Below, one piece after another: positions 24,328-33,244 of a stretch of DNA of 64,000 bases (within the stretch, counting starts at the first letter, position 1; every line of letters begins with the position of its first letter). The notes under the pieces were generated by a model. The model made no database searches. It saw only the letters and a list, made by a program, of their open reading frames with translations, and was not told the DNA's origin. This DNA is from Gammaproteobacteria bacterium (GTDB taxonomy: Bacteria; Pseudomonadota; Gammaproteobacteria; Burkholderiales; Rhodocyclaceae). The stretch covers positions 124,001 through 188,000 of the forward strand of contig JAHJPX010000017.1 in the NCBI GenBank assembly GCA_018819515.1. The letters run 5' to 3'. Made by a program: the position numbers and the translations under genes.

Positions 24328-26241
24328 TCAACCGCTAGCCATATCTCGTGAGTACTGTAACGGACCGCCGGTGAACGGCGCGAAACCGGTGCCGAAAATT
24401 ACGCCAGCGTCGGCAAGATCGCCGTCAGCGACGATGCCGTCGGCGACCAGCGCGCGTGCCCGATCGATCAGGGGCGTCACCAGGCGGGTGGCGAGACCGA
24501 CGGGGACCGAACCTGGCGCCGCCTTGGTTGGCTTGCCATCGGTCCAGACGTAGAAGCCACGACCCGTCTTCTTGCCCAGTTCGTTGCGTCCGACCCGCTC
24601 GAACAGGCAGCGCGGTGGCTCCGCCACGGTGGCGAGCTGCTTGCCCGCGGCCAGCGCGATGTCGAGGCCGACAGTGTCGGCGAGTTCGATCGGGCCCATC
24701 GGCATGCCGAAGGCGAGCATCGCCTCATCCACCGTTTCCGGTGCGATGCCTTCATCGACGCAGCGCATCGCTTCCAGCATGTAAGGACCGAGTACGGCAT
24801 TGACCAGGAAGCCGGGCGCGCTCTTCACCGGCAACGGCAGCTTGTCGATCTGGCGCACGAAAGCTGCAGCGCGAGCGAGCATCTCGGGATCGGTGCCCTT
24901 CGCTTCGACGACTTCAACCAGCGGCATCATCGCCACCGGATTGAAAAAGTGGATGCCGACCAGACGTGCGGGGTTCTTCATCCCGGTGGCGATGTCTTCC
25001 AGACGCAGGCTGGAGGTGTTGCTGGCCAGCACGGCGTCGGGTTTCATCTTGGCCTCCAGTGCGGCAAGCAGGCTGCGCTTGGCCTCCAGGTCCTCGAAGA
25101 TCGCCTCGATCACCACGTCGGCACGGGCGGCGCCATGGCCTTCAGGGTCGGGGATCAGCCGGTCCAGCGCCGAGCGGCGCAACAGTCTGTCCTTGATGCG
25201 GCGTTCGAAGAGCTTGCCGGCGCGGCCGATGGCGGGGGCGACCCGTTCCAGTGACTGGTCCTGCAACGTCACGGTCAAACCACGCATCGCGGCCACGGCG
25301 GCGATGTCGCCGCCCATCACGCCGGCACCGACCACGTGCAGGTGGCGTGCCGCCACGGCTGACTTTTTGCCGAATTCCTTCAGGCGATCCTGCAGGAAGA
25401 ACACGCGCACCAGATTCTTGGCCGTGTCGGAACGGACGATGCGTTCGACGAATTCCGGCGTCGCCAGCGCGTTACCGCCGTGCTTTTCCCAGCAATCGAT
25501 GATCGCGTAGGGCGCCGGATAGTGCTCGGCGCGCGCGCGCTTTGCCACCTGTTTTCTGGCTTGGGATGCGACATAGGACTTCAGCGGTCCATTCATCAGG
25601 CGATGCAGCAGCGGACGCGGCTTGCGCGGCTTGCCGGAGAGCACCAGTCCACGCGCGGTTGCGGTCGCCACACGCGGTGGTACGCACTCGTCTGCAAGCC
25701 CCATACGCTTCGCCTTGCGGGCGTCGATGTTGCGGCCGCTGAGCATCATGTCCAGCGCCTCGGGCGGCGAGACACGCTCGGGCAGGCGCTTCATGCCGCC
25801 CCAGCCCGGGAAGATGCCGAGCATGACTTCGGGCAACGCCATCTTGGTCGAGGGTTCGTCGACCACCACGATGTAGCGGCAGGCCAGCGACAGTTCGGTG
25901 CCACCACCCATGCAGTGGCCGCGCACCAGCGCCAGCGTCGGGTAGCGCACGGCGGCGAGTCGGTTGTAGAGATCCCAGCCGCGCGCGACCAGCGCACGTG
26001 CCGATTCGGCGCTGTCCAAGCGCGCGAATTCTTCGATGTCGGCGCCGGCGATGAAGCCCGCCTCCTTGCCCGACCGGAAGACCAGCCCCTTGGGTGGCTC
26101 ACGATCGCATTCGTCGAGTAGTTGCGCGAGCTCGGCCAATACATCGGCCGAGAGGATGTTCGTGCTGGCGCCGGCCTTGTCGAGCGTCGCCCAGGCGACG
26201 CCGTCGGCGTCGCGTTCGAGATTCCAGTGTTGCAGGTTCAT
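24328..26241 (-). CDS. fadJ: Fatty-acid oxidation complex alpha subunit
   Basis: 637 residues from ATG 26241 (MNLQHWNLERDADG), overlapping the thiolase stop by 4 nt. Two-domain enzyme: enoyl-CoA hydratase (about 1-200; oxyanion GHCMGGGTELSLAC and the catalytic region LGIFPGWGGMKRLP) and 3-hydroxyacyl-CoA dehydrogenase (from about 300; Rossmann VVGAGVMGGDIA, then IGIHFFNPV-like HFFNPVAMMPLVEVV). Shorter than E. coli FadJ (714). Codons 292-300 (KKSAVAARH), in the linker just before the Rossmann strand, come from a dispersed repeat copy. Confidence 0.93.
   Translation of the reverse strand: MNLQHWNLERDADGVAWATLDKAGASTNILSADVLAELAQLLDECDREPPKGLVFRSGKEAGFIAGADIEEFARLDSAESARALVARGWDLYNRLAAVRYPTLALVRGHCMGGGTELSLACRYIVVVDEPSTKMALPEVMLGIFPGWGGMKRLPERVSPPEALDMMLSGRNIDARKAKRMGLADECVPPRVATATARGLVLSGKPRKPRPLLHRLMNGPLKSYVASQARKQVAKRARAEHYPAPYAIIDCWEKHGGNALATPEFVERIVRSDTAKNLVRVFFLQDRLKEFGKKSAVAARHLHVVGAGVMGGDIAAVAAMRGLTVTLQDQSLERVAPAIGRAGKLFERRIKDRLLRRSALDRLIPDPEGHGAARADVVIEAIFEDLEAKRSLLAALEAKMKPDAVLASNTSSLRLEDIATGMKNPARLVGIHFFNPVAMMPLVEVVEAKGTDPEMLARAAAFVRQIDKLPLPVKSAPGFLVNAVLGPYMLEAMRCVDEGIAPETVDEAMLAFGMPMGPIELADTVGLDIALAAGKQLATVAEPPRCLFERVGRNELGKKTGRGFYVWTDGKPTKAAPGSVPVGLATRLVTPLIDRARALVADGIVADGDLADAGVIFGTGFAPFTGGPLQYSRDMASG
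25344..25367 (+). repeat. Dispersed 24-base hairpin repeat, copy 3
   Basis: Consensus copy with hairpin extended to GTGGCG, TGC, CGCCAC. Antisense inside fadJ, at the hydratase/dehydrogenase linker. Confidence 0.85.
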
Positions 26242-27512
26242 ACGGCCTCCACGAGCATGGCACCGCCGAGGCCGCCGCCGATGCAGATCGTGGCGATGCC
26301 CTTCTGGCCGGGTTGCAGTCGATGTAATAGATGCAGGACGATGCGTGCGCCAGAGGCACCGACCGGGTGACCGAGCGCGATGGCGCCGCCGTCGATATTG
26401 AGTTTGGCGCGATCGAGCGTGCCGAGTGCACCATCGAGCCCGAGTTGTTCCTTGCAGTAGGTTTCGTCTTCCCACGCCGCGAGGCAGCCGAGCACCTGTG
26501 CGGCGAAGGCTTCGTTGAGTTCCCAGGCGTCGAGGTCGTTGAGACCGAGGTTGTGGCGCTTCAGGATCGGCGTCGACGCATGCACGGGCCCGAGGCCCAT
26601 CTGCGCCGGATCAAGCCCAGCCCATTCGCTGTCGGTGATGCGGCCGAGCGGCTTCAGGTTCCAGCGCGTTACTGCCTCTTCGGAGGCGAGCAGCAGCAAG
26701 GCCGCGCCGTCGGTGATCTGCGAACTATTGCCGGCAGTGACGTTGCCGTAAGGCTTGTCGAATACCGGCCGAAGTTTGCTGAGCCGGTCAGGCGTCGAAT
26801 CGTCACGCACGCCGTCATCCTCCGCGTAGACCGTACCCTTCGTATCGATCAGCGGCACGATCTCGCTATAGTGGCCTGCCGCACGACCGGCGAGTACCCG
26901 CCGGTGACTTTCGGCGGCAAATTCGTCCATCGTCCGGCGCGAGATGCCGAATTTCCATGCCAGATTTTCTGCCGTCTGGCCCATCATCAGGCCGACCACC
27001 GGATCGGTGAGTCCCTTGACGATGCCAAGCACGGGCGCGAGAAAGCCGGGCCTGAATCCGCGCAGGGCGGCAAGCTTCTGGCCGACTGTCTTCGTTGCGT
27101 ACCAGCCCGACAGCCAGCGCACCATCGCGTCCGAGAACAGCAGCGGCGCGCGCGACAGCGCATCGGTGCCGCCGGCCAACACCAGGTTCGATCTGCCGCA
27201 CTGGATGTTGGCAATGGCCGAGTCGAGTGCCTGCATGCCCGAGGCGCAATTCCTCATCACGGTCCAGGCGGGCACCTTCTCGCCGCAGCCGAGACGTAGC
27301 GAAAGCACGCGGCCGATATTGACTTCGTCAGGCGAGGGTGAGGCGCAGCCAAGGATGACCTCATCCAGATCAGTGGGCGCGAAGGGCTGGCGCAGCAGTA
27401 GCACGCGACCGGCCTGCACGGCAAGATCGGAAGCGGCGAACGGGCCAGGCACGTTCTTCGATTTCAGGAACGGCGTGCGCGCGCCGTCGACAATGTAGAC
27501 GGGCGTCTTCAT
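26238..27512 (-). CDS. fadI: Acetyl-CoA C-acyltransferase (thiolase)
   Basis: 424 residues. Thiolase fold with nucleophile cysteine in NCASGMQALDSAI, the GHPVGASGARI histidine loop and the C-terminal acid/base cysteine in CIGGGLGGAM. Cleaves 3-ketoacyl-CoA to acetyl-CoA as the beta partner of FadJ. It starts within one base of the fadE stop (TGATG) and overlaps fadJ, so all three are coupled. Long thiolases of this kind resemble FadI rather than FadA. Confidence 0.93.
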   Translation of the reverse strand: MKTPVYIVDGARTPFLKSKNVPGPFAASDLAVQAGRVLLLRQPFAPTDLDEVILGCASPSPDEVNIGRVLSLRLGCGEKVPAWTVMRNCASGMQALDSAIANIQCGRSNLVLAGGTDALSRAPLLFSDAMVRWLSGWYATKTVGQKLAALRGFRPGFLAPVLGIVKGLTDPVVGLMMGQTAENLAWKFGISRRTMDEFAAESHRRVLAGRAAGHYSEIVPLIDTKGTVYAEDDGVRDDSTPDRLSKLRPVFDKPYGNVTAGNSSQITDGAALLLLASEEAVTRWNLKPLGRITDSEWAGLDPAQMGLGPVHASTPILKRHNLGLNDLDAWELNEAFAAQVLGCLAAWEDETYCKEQLGLDGALGTLDRAKLNIDGGAIALGHPVGASGARIVLHLLHRLQPGQKGIATICIGGGLGGAMLVEAV

Positions 27513-29854
27513 CAGGCGGCCCGCCTTTCCTCGATCGCCTGGGCGGCACCGGCGACGCCGAAGTCATAGGGGAAGTCATCGACGCGGATGACGATGTCGC
27601 GCAACTCGTTGCGACGGCGCATGACCTCGTATTCCGGAGCGGTGATGACGCCGGTTTCGAAGGCTACAGTGGCGATGTCGCGCACGTTCGCTCTCGGATT
27701 GTTGTCGAAACGACCTTCGCGTTCCGCCTGGCGGATTTTCGCCTCGATCGGCTCCGCTTCAAGGGTGGCGGCCATTGCCAGTTCGACGGCGCCGACAGGG
27801 TCATCGGCCGTTTCCGGCAAATAGCAGTCGCTCGTCAGGCGATCGCGCGCCGGGCACGGCGTGATCAACGTCTTCGCTACCAGGTGGCCGACCTTGTCCG
27901 AGGGTACGACGTAGGGATGACCGAACGGGAAGATGACCTTGCGCAGCCAGTAAGCGAAGAATCGGTTCGGGTAGTTGGCGATCACGCCCTCGAATGCCTG
28001 CTGCGCCTTGTACATGCAGTCCCATACCGCCCAGTGCATCAGCGGCGCGTCGTCCTGCTGACGGCCTTCCGCTTCGTAGCGCTTCAGCGTCGCCGACATC
28101 AGGTACATCTGGGCCAGCACGTCGCCCAGGCGAGCCGACAGTTTTTCCTTGCGCTTGAGATCGCCGCCCATCACCATCATCGAGATATCGGCGATGTAGG
28201 CGAAGGCCGAGGAGAAGCGCGTCAGTTGCTGGTAGTAGCGGCGGGTTTCCGGCGCCACGTCGGGCACCGACACGGTGTGCGAGCCGGTGAGGCCGTACCA
28301 AAGGGTGCGTACGGCGTTCTTGATCGTGTAACCGATGTGGCCGAACAAAGCCGCGTCGAAGTCGACCAGTCCCTTCTTTGCATCCGGGTTCTGCACCGCA
28401 TGCATTTCCGGCAGAACGTAGGGATGACAACGCACCGCGCCCTGGCCGAAGATGATCAGGCTGCGCGTGAGGATGTTGGCACCCTCGACGGTGATCGCGA
28501 CCGGCAACTGCTGGTAGGCGCGACCGAGGAAATTCGACGGGCCGAGGCAGATGCCCTTGCCGCCGATGATGTCCATGCCGTCGTTGACCACTTGGCGGGC
28601 GCGTTCGGTGACGTGGTACTTGGCGATGGCCGAGACGACCGAAGGCTTCTCGCCGAGGTCGACCGCGCCGGCGGTCATGATGCGCGTCGCATCCATCAGG
28701 TAGGTGGTGGCGCCGATGCGGGTCAGCGGTTCCTCGATGCCCTCGAAGCGGCCGATGGCCAGGTTGAACTGGCTGCGCACACGGGCGTATGCGCCAACAG
28801 CGCGGGCCGTCATCTTGGCCATGCCGGTGTTGGATCCTGGCAGCGAAATCGATCGGCCGGCGGCGAGGCACTCCATCAACATGCGCCAGCCTTGGCCGGC
28901 CATGGCCGGGCCGCCGATGATGAAGTCGAGCGGCATGAACACGTCCTTGCCGCGCGTCGGGCCGGTGACGAACACGGCATTGAGCGGCAGATGGCGATTG
29001 CCGGTTTCCACGCCCGGGTGGTCGTAAGGCACCAGTGCGCAGGTGATGCCGACATCCTTCTTGTCGCCGATCAGGCCGTCCGGATCGTAGAGGCGGATGG
29101 CGAGGCCGAGGATGGTGCATACGGGCGCCAGCGTGATATATCGTTTGTCCCAGGTGACCCGCATGCCCAGTACTTCCTTGCCTTGGTACATGCCCTTGCA
29201 GACGATGCCACTGTCGGGAATTGCGGCGGCGTCGGAGCCCGCCCACGGCGATGTGAGCGCGAAGGCGGGAACTTCGAGGCCCTTGGCCAGGCGCGGCAGG
29301 TAGTGGCTCTTCTGCTCGTCGGTGCCGTAGTGCAACAGCAGTTCCGCTGGACCGAGGGAGTTGGGTACCATCACCGAAACCGCCAGCGCCGATGAGCGGG
29401 TCGACAGCTTCATCACCACTTGCGAATGCGCGTAGGCCGAGAACTCCAGACCGCCGTACTTCTTCGGGATGATCATGCCAAGGAAGCCCTTGTCCTTGAT
29501 GTAGCGCCAGGTCTCCGGCGAGAGATCATATTGCTCGTGCGAGACCTTCCAGTCGTTGACCAGGCTGCATGCTCTGCTCACTTCGCTGTCCAGAAAGGAT
29601 TGCTCTTCGGCGGTCAGTTTCGGCGTGGGAAGATCGAGCAGCTTCTGCCAGTCCGGGTTGCCGCGGAACAGCTCGCCGTCCCACCAGACGGTGCCGGCTT
29701 CCAGCGCTTCGCGTTCGGTATCGGACATCGACGGCAGGATGCGCTTGAACAGCGCGTAGATGTGGCGCGTGATCAGGGCGCGACGCAGCGGCGGCAGGAT
29801 CAGCACCAAAGTCAGTGCTGACAGCACGCCGATCAGGAGCATGGAAGCGGTCAT
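27512..29854 (-). CDS. fadE: Acyl-CoA dehydrogenase, FadE type
   Basis: 780 residues, close to E. coli FadE (814). Membrane-associated flavoenzyme that starts each beta-oxidation cycle. An N-terminal hydrophobic segment (LLIGVLSALTLVLILPPL) anchors it. The ACAD N, middle and C domains follow (LTSPWAGSDAAAIPDSG; VEGANILTRSLIIFGQGAVR), then the DUF1974-like C-terminal extension typical of FadE. Starts 4 nt inside the tetR stop. Confidence 0.95.
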   Translation of the reverse strand: MTASMLLIGVLSALTLVLILPPLRRALITRHIYALFKRILPSMSDTEREALEAGTVWWDGELFRGNPDWQKLLDLPTPKLTAEEQSFLDSEVSRACSLVNDWKVSHEQYDLSPETWRYIKDKGFLGMIIPKKYGGLEFSAYAHSQVVMKLSTRSSALAVSVMVPNSLGPAELLLHYGTDEQKSHYLPRLAKGLEVPAFALTSPWAGSDAAAIPDSGIVCKGMYQGKEVLGMRVTWDKRYITLAPVCTILGLAIRLYDPDGLIGDKKDVGITCALVPYDHPGVETGNRHLPLNAVFVTGPTRGKDVFMPLDFIIGGPAMAGQGWRMLMECLAAGRSISLPGSNTGMAKMTARAVGAYARVRSQFNLAIGRFEGIEEPLTRIGATTYLMDATRIMTAGAVDLGEKPSVVSAIAKYHVTERARQVVNDGMDIIGGKGICLGPSNFLGRAYQQLPVAITVEGANILTRSLIIFGQGAVRCHPYVLPEMHAVQNPDAKKGLVDFDAALFGHIGYTIKNAVRTLWYGLTGSHTVSVPDVAPETRRYYQQLTRFSSAFAYIADISMMVMGGDLKRKEKLSARLGDVLAQMYLMSATLKRYEAEGRQQDDAPLMHWAVWDCMYKAQQAFEGVIANYPNRFFAYWLRKVIFPFGHPYVVPSDKVGHLVAKTLITPCPARDRLTSDCYLPETADDPVGAVELAMAATLEAEPIEAKIRQAEREGRFDNNPRANVRDIATVAFETGVITAPEYEVMRRRNELRDIVIRVDDFPYDFGVAGAAQAIEERRAA

Positions 29855-30567
29855 GGTTTCTTTCTCCGGTTGCGGACGTTGCCGCGGGGTTGAGGAGCGG
29901 CGGGGGCCGCGGGAAGGGGGGCGCGCAGGCCGCCCAGCAGGAAGGACATCAGGCGGGGTGCCAGGCGTTCGAGGTCGTCGTCGGTCGCGCCGGTCTGCCA
30001 GTCGGTGATCAGGCGCAAAGTGTCGATTCCGGCGATCGCATAGGAGGTGGCGCCGAGCATGAAATGGAAGCGCCAGACGATTTCCTCCTTCGGCACTTCC
30101 GGCAAGGCCCGGAACAGGGCCGCCTTGTAGCGCTCGAGAACGTCGGCGAATTCCTTCGACAGGGCGGTACGAATGAACTCCGACGGCTCGGTCAGGGTGC
30201 GACCGATCAGGCGAAGGAAGGTTTGTCCGCGGGGACCGTGGGTAATCGCCATGCGCAGCAGCGTGCCAAAGAATGCGTCGAGGATTTGCGACGGCTTCAG
30301 CGGTGCGCCGGCGGCCTTGGCCTCCAGCTCGTCGAGCACACGCAGGCGTTCCTGGTTCAGGACGTGCAAACGGCGGTTGAGGACAGCCTGGAACAGCGCT
30401 TCCTTGCTGCCGAAGTGATAGTGGCCAGCCGCCAGATTGACGCCGGCGTCGCCGGCTATCTGGCGCATCGAGGCGCCGTCGTAGCCGCAGGCCATGAACA
30501 CGCCTTCGGCCGCATCGAGAATGCGCTGGCGGGTGTCACGGGTGTCGGCGGTCACGGTTTCGGTCAT
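29851..30567 (-). CDS. TetR-family regulator of the fad operon (PsrA-like)
   Basis: 238 residues from ATG 30567 (MTETVTADTRDTRQRIL); the frame opens with TTG 30588. N-terminal TetR helix-turn-helix GASMRQIAGDAGVNLAAGHY, a helical ligand domain, and a Pro/Arg-rich tail. Overlaps fadE by 4 nt. A 12-bp palindrome lies 20 nt upstream of the start, so it probably represses its own operon and is released by a long-chain acyl ligand, as PsrA/FadR-type TetR proteins are (inference). Confidence 0.88.
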   Translation of the reverse strand: MTETVTADTRDTRQRILDAAEGVFMACGYDGASMRQIAGDAGVNLAAGHYHFGSKEALFQAVLNRRLHVLNQERLRVLDELEAKAAGAPLKPSQILDAFFGTLLRMAITHGPRGQTFLRLIGRTLTEPSEFIRTALSKEFADVLERYKAALFRALPEVPKEEIVWRFHFMLGATSYAIAGIDTLRLITDWQTGATDDDLERLAPRLMSFLLGGLRAPLPAAPAAPQPRGNVRNRRKKP

Positions 30568-30585
30568 GGCGGACGCGAGAGAAAT

Positions 30586-30599
30586 CAAACGATCGTTTA
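30586..30599. promoter_or_regulatory. Operator for the fad TetR regulator
   Basis: AAACGATCGTTT (30587-30598) is a perfect 12-bp palindrome. With flanks it reads CAAAC-GATC-GTTTA, agreeing with the G/C-AAAC-N4-GTTT-G/C form described for PsrA boxes. It stands just before the tetR-fad operon and about 130 bp from surE on the other strand. Confidence 0.72.
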
Positions 30600-30728
30600 A
30601 ATCATACGATTGACGTCTCGGGAAATCAAGCCGTTTCGGCCGGCTTCTCGGGGCGGACCCCGGCGAATTCGGTATACTTGCGCCCTCGCTTCGCCGTCCA
30701 TCAGGAAATTACGATTTGAAACAACACC

Positions 30729-31466
30729 ATGCGCATCCTGCTGAGTAACGACGACGGCTATTCTGCGCCCGGGCTCGACGCCTTGGCCAAGGCCCTTTCT
30801 CCGATTGCCGACATAACCGTTGTCGCGCCCGAGGCGGACCGCAGCGGCGCCAGCAATTCGCTGACTCTCGATCGGCCTTTGCGCCTGCGTCGTTCGGCCA
30901 ACGGTTTCTTTTTCGTCAATGGCACACCGACCGACTGCGTCCATCTGGCCGTGACCGGCATGCTCGATCATGTGCCGGACATGGTCGTGTCGGGCATCAA
31001 TCTGGGTGCCAACATGGGCGACGACACCATCTATTCCGGCACGGTCGCGGCGGCCATGGAGGGTTATCTGCTCGGCGTCCCGTCGATCGCCATCTCGCTG
31101 GCCAGCAAGCGGGGCGGGCATTTCGCCACTGCGGCGCGCGTCGCCCGCGAACTGGTGGAGCGGTTTCAGCGGCAGGCGTTCCCTGAGCCGACCTTGCTCA
31201 ACGTCAATGTTCCCGACGAGCCGGAGGTGCGCGGACTGCGTGTGACACGCCTCGGCAGACGCCACAAGGCCGAGAAAGTGGTACCGCAGGTGACGCCGCG
31301 GGACGAGACGGTCTATTGGGTAGGGGCTGCGGGCGAAGCTGCCGATGCCGGCGAAGGGACCGACTTCCATGCCGTGGCCAGCGGCTTCGTCTCGATCACT
31401 CCGCTACAGGTGGACCTCACCTACGCCGATCAGATCGAGCCTGTTCAGGAATGGTTGGCCAAATGA
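30729..31466 (+). CDS. surE: 5'/3'-nucleotidase SurE
   Basis: 245 residues. Survival protein: metal-dependent nucleotidase/exopolyphosphatase. Metal ligands in LLSNDDGYSAPG (Asp8, Asp9), SGASNSLT and GTPTDCVHLA, then VSGINLGANMGDD. First gene of the conserved surE-pcm-nlpD-rpoS series. Full length. Confidence 0.97.
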   Translation: MRILLSNDDGYSAPGLDALAKALSPIADITVVAPEADRSGASNSLTLDRPLRLRRSANGFFFVNGTPTDCVHLAVTGMLDHVPDMVVSGINLGANMGDDTIYSGTVAAAMEGYLLGVPSIAISLASKRGGHFATAARVARELVERFQRQAFPEPTLLNVNVPDEPEVRGLRVTRLGRRHKAEKVVPQVTPRDETVYWVGAAGEAADAGEGTDFHAVASGFVSITPLQVDLTYADQIEPVQEWLAK

Positions 31467-31617
31467 TGGCCTCCCACGCTCGCAGAAACCGCTGGCTGCC
31501 CCCCACGGCGAGGCGCACGCTGCCCACGGCCGGCTTTGCACAGCCGGCCGGCTGCGCGGGCGCGGAGCTGTGCTCCGCGAGTTTCCCGCTTCGCCCCTGG
31601 GGTGGCCCGGCGGAGGC
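31467..31617. repeat. Hairpin cluster between surE and pcm
   Basis: Two strong stem-loops stand back to back. CGGCCGGCT (31527-31535) pairs with AGCCGGCCG (31542-31550); CGCGGAGC (31561-31568) pairs with GCTCCGCG (31572-31579) around TGT. The surrounding GC-rich sequence is non-coding and splits two genes that are normally adjacent or overlapping. It looks like an inserted repetitive element; no second copy is seen in the window. Confidence 0.55.
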
Positions 31618-31620
31618 ATG

Positions 31621-32277
31621 ATGACCGTCTTGCAAGGCATCGGCATGACTTCGGAACGCACCCGTGCGCGCATGATCGAGCGGCTGCGCGAACAAGGCAT
31701 CAAGGACGAGCGCGTGCTGAACGCCATGGCGGCAGTTCCTCGTCACGTGTTCGTGAGTGCGGCGCTGGCACATCGCGCCTATGAAGACACCGCCTTGCCC
31801 TTGATTCTCGGACAGACGATTTCGCAGCCTTATGTCGTGGCGCGCATGATCGAATTGCTCCTGGCCGGGCGCGAAACGCTGGGCAAGACACTTGAGGTCG
31901 GTGCCGGGTGCGGCTATCAGGCCGCGGTACTTGGCACGATGTCCAAACAGGTATTTGCCGTCGAGCGCCTGGCACCGTTGCTCGCCCAGGCGCGTGACAA
32001 TTTGCGCACTGCCAAGCTGTCGCACGTGCGCCTGAAGCACGCGGACGGGATGGAAGGGCTCCCGGAGGCGTCGCCTTTTGATAGCATTATCGTCTCTGCC
32101 GCGGCGCCTTCCGTGCCACAGGCGTTGCTGAGACAGTTGGCGCCCGGCGGGCGCCTGATTCTACCGGTCGGAACCATCGACCAGTCCTTGTGTCTCCTTG
32201 AACGGACCGATGACGGGTTCGTAGAGACGCGCTTTGATCCGGTGCGCTTTGTGCCGTTATTGCCGGGAGTCAGATGA
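31621..32277 (+). CDS. pcm: Protein-L-isoaspartate O-methyltransferase
   Basis: 218 residues from ATG 31621, 4 nt after GGAGG; ATG 31618 is immediately before it, and ATG 31645 (MTSERTRARMIERL) matches the N-terminus of other Pcm proteins. Repairs isoaspartyl residues using SAM. Motifs: QTISQPYVVARM (substrate site), LEVGAGCGYQAAVLG (SAM), and PFDSIIVSAAAPSVP. It ends one base before nlpD. Confidence 0.95.
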   Translation: MTVLQGIGMTSERTRARMIERLREQGIKDERVLNAMAAVPRHVFVSAALAHRAYEDTALPLILGQTISQPYVVARMIELLLAGRETLGKTLEVGAGCGYQAAVLGTMSKQVFAVERLAPLLAQARDNLRTAKLSHVRLKHADGMEGLPEASPFDSIIVSAAAPSVPQALLRQLAPGGRLILPVGTIDQSLCLLERTDDGFVETRFDPVRFVPLLPGVR

Positions 32278-32278
32278 G

Positions 32279-33244
32279 ATGAGGCGATTGATTTTCCTTA
32301 CGGGATTGCTTGCACTGGCTGGTTGCGGTAGCAGCCCTCCCGCACCTGTCATTGAGGGCGGCGCTCCAGTAGCCATTGAAGGCGGGCGTCCTGCCTCCGA
32401 GTCTTCCGTCGCGGGGCGCGAAGGGTTTTATGTCGTCAAGAAGGGCGACAACCTGTATCGCATCGCGCTGGCGCACGGCGTGACAACGCAGGACATCATG
32501 TCCTGGAACGACCTGACCGACGAGACCAGGATTTCGGTCGGACAGGAACTGCGCGTCATGCCTGCAGACGCTGGCGTCGAGGTCATGCCGATCACGGCTC
32601 CCGCGCCGATTGTCGTAGTGGGCGATGGCCAGACACCGGTCGTTGCGGCTGCACCCGATGCCACGAGCGGCTTGGTGCGGCAACCCAAGGGCGGCAAGAT
32701 TCCGTATTCGGATACGGCGCTGGCCCAGGCGCAAGCGATGGATCACGCGGCGACCGGACAGAACCCGACCGAGATTGCGGCGGTTGCGCCGACTGTTGCG
32801 CCTGCTCCCACGCCCGGCGCGGTGCCGTCTTCGGCACCGACGACCGGATCATCCGTGGTCAACGGCGTCGACTGGACCTGGCCAGCCGCGGGCGACATTG
32901 TCCGTGGTTTTGTTCCTGGAGGTGAGGGCAAGGAGGCCAATCGCGGCATCGATCTGGCCGGTCACACGGGAGAGCCGATTTACGCGGCGGCGGCGGGTCG
33001 GGTGACGTATGTCGGTACTCTCCGCGGCTATGGCAGCTTCATGGTGGTGCGACACAACGCGGACTACATCTCCGTGTATGCCCATGCCAGCAAGATCCTG
33101 GTGAAGCGTGACCAGACTGTCACCAAGGGCCAGAAGATTGCCGAAGTCGGTAGTACGGACGCAGATCAACCCAAGCTGCATTTCGAAATCCGGCACAAGA
33201 GCGAACCGGTCGATCCACTGGGTTTGCTGCCTGCTCGCCAGTGA
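32279..33244 (+). CDS. nlpD: NlpD-like murein hydrolase activator lipoprotein
   Basis: 321 residues from ATG 32279. Signal peptide with lipobox LALAGC gives an outer-membrane lipoprotein. LysM domain (about 45-95: YVVKKGDNLYRIALAHGVTT), a Pro/Ala-rich linker, and a LytM/M23 domain. The metal-site residues are changed: NRGID in place of HxGxD and KLHFE in place of HLHFE, so it is a non-catalytic activator of an amidase (AmiC) in cell division. Overlaps rpoS by 4 nt; in relatives a main rpoS promoter lies inside nlpD. Confidence 0.95.
   Translation: MRRLIFLTGLLALAGCGSSPPAPVIEGGAPVAIEGGRPASESSVAGREGFYVVKKGDNLYRIALAHGVTTQDIMSWNDLTDETRISVGQELRVMPADAGVEVMPITAPAPIVVVGDGQTPVVAAAPDATSGLVRQPKGGKIPYSDTALAQAQAMDHAATGQNPTEIAAVAPTVAPAPTPGAVPSSAPTTGSSVVNGVDWTWPAAGDIVRGFVPGGEGKEANRGIDLAGHTGEPIYAAAAGRVTYVGTLRGYGSFMVVRHNADYISVYAHASKILVKRDQTVTKGQKIAEVGSTDADQPKLHFEIRHKSEPVDPLGLLPARQ

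Noticed and set aside
27801..29395. Long open frames on both strands across fadE (481 and 503 residues)
   Set aside because: Out-of-frame shadows of a GC-rich gene; His/Arg/Gly-rich with no domains, while fadE itself is unmistakable.
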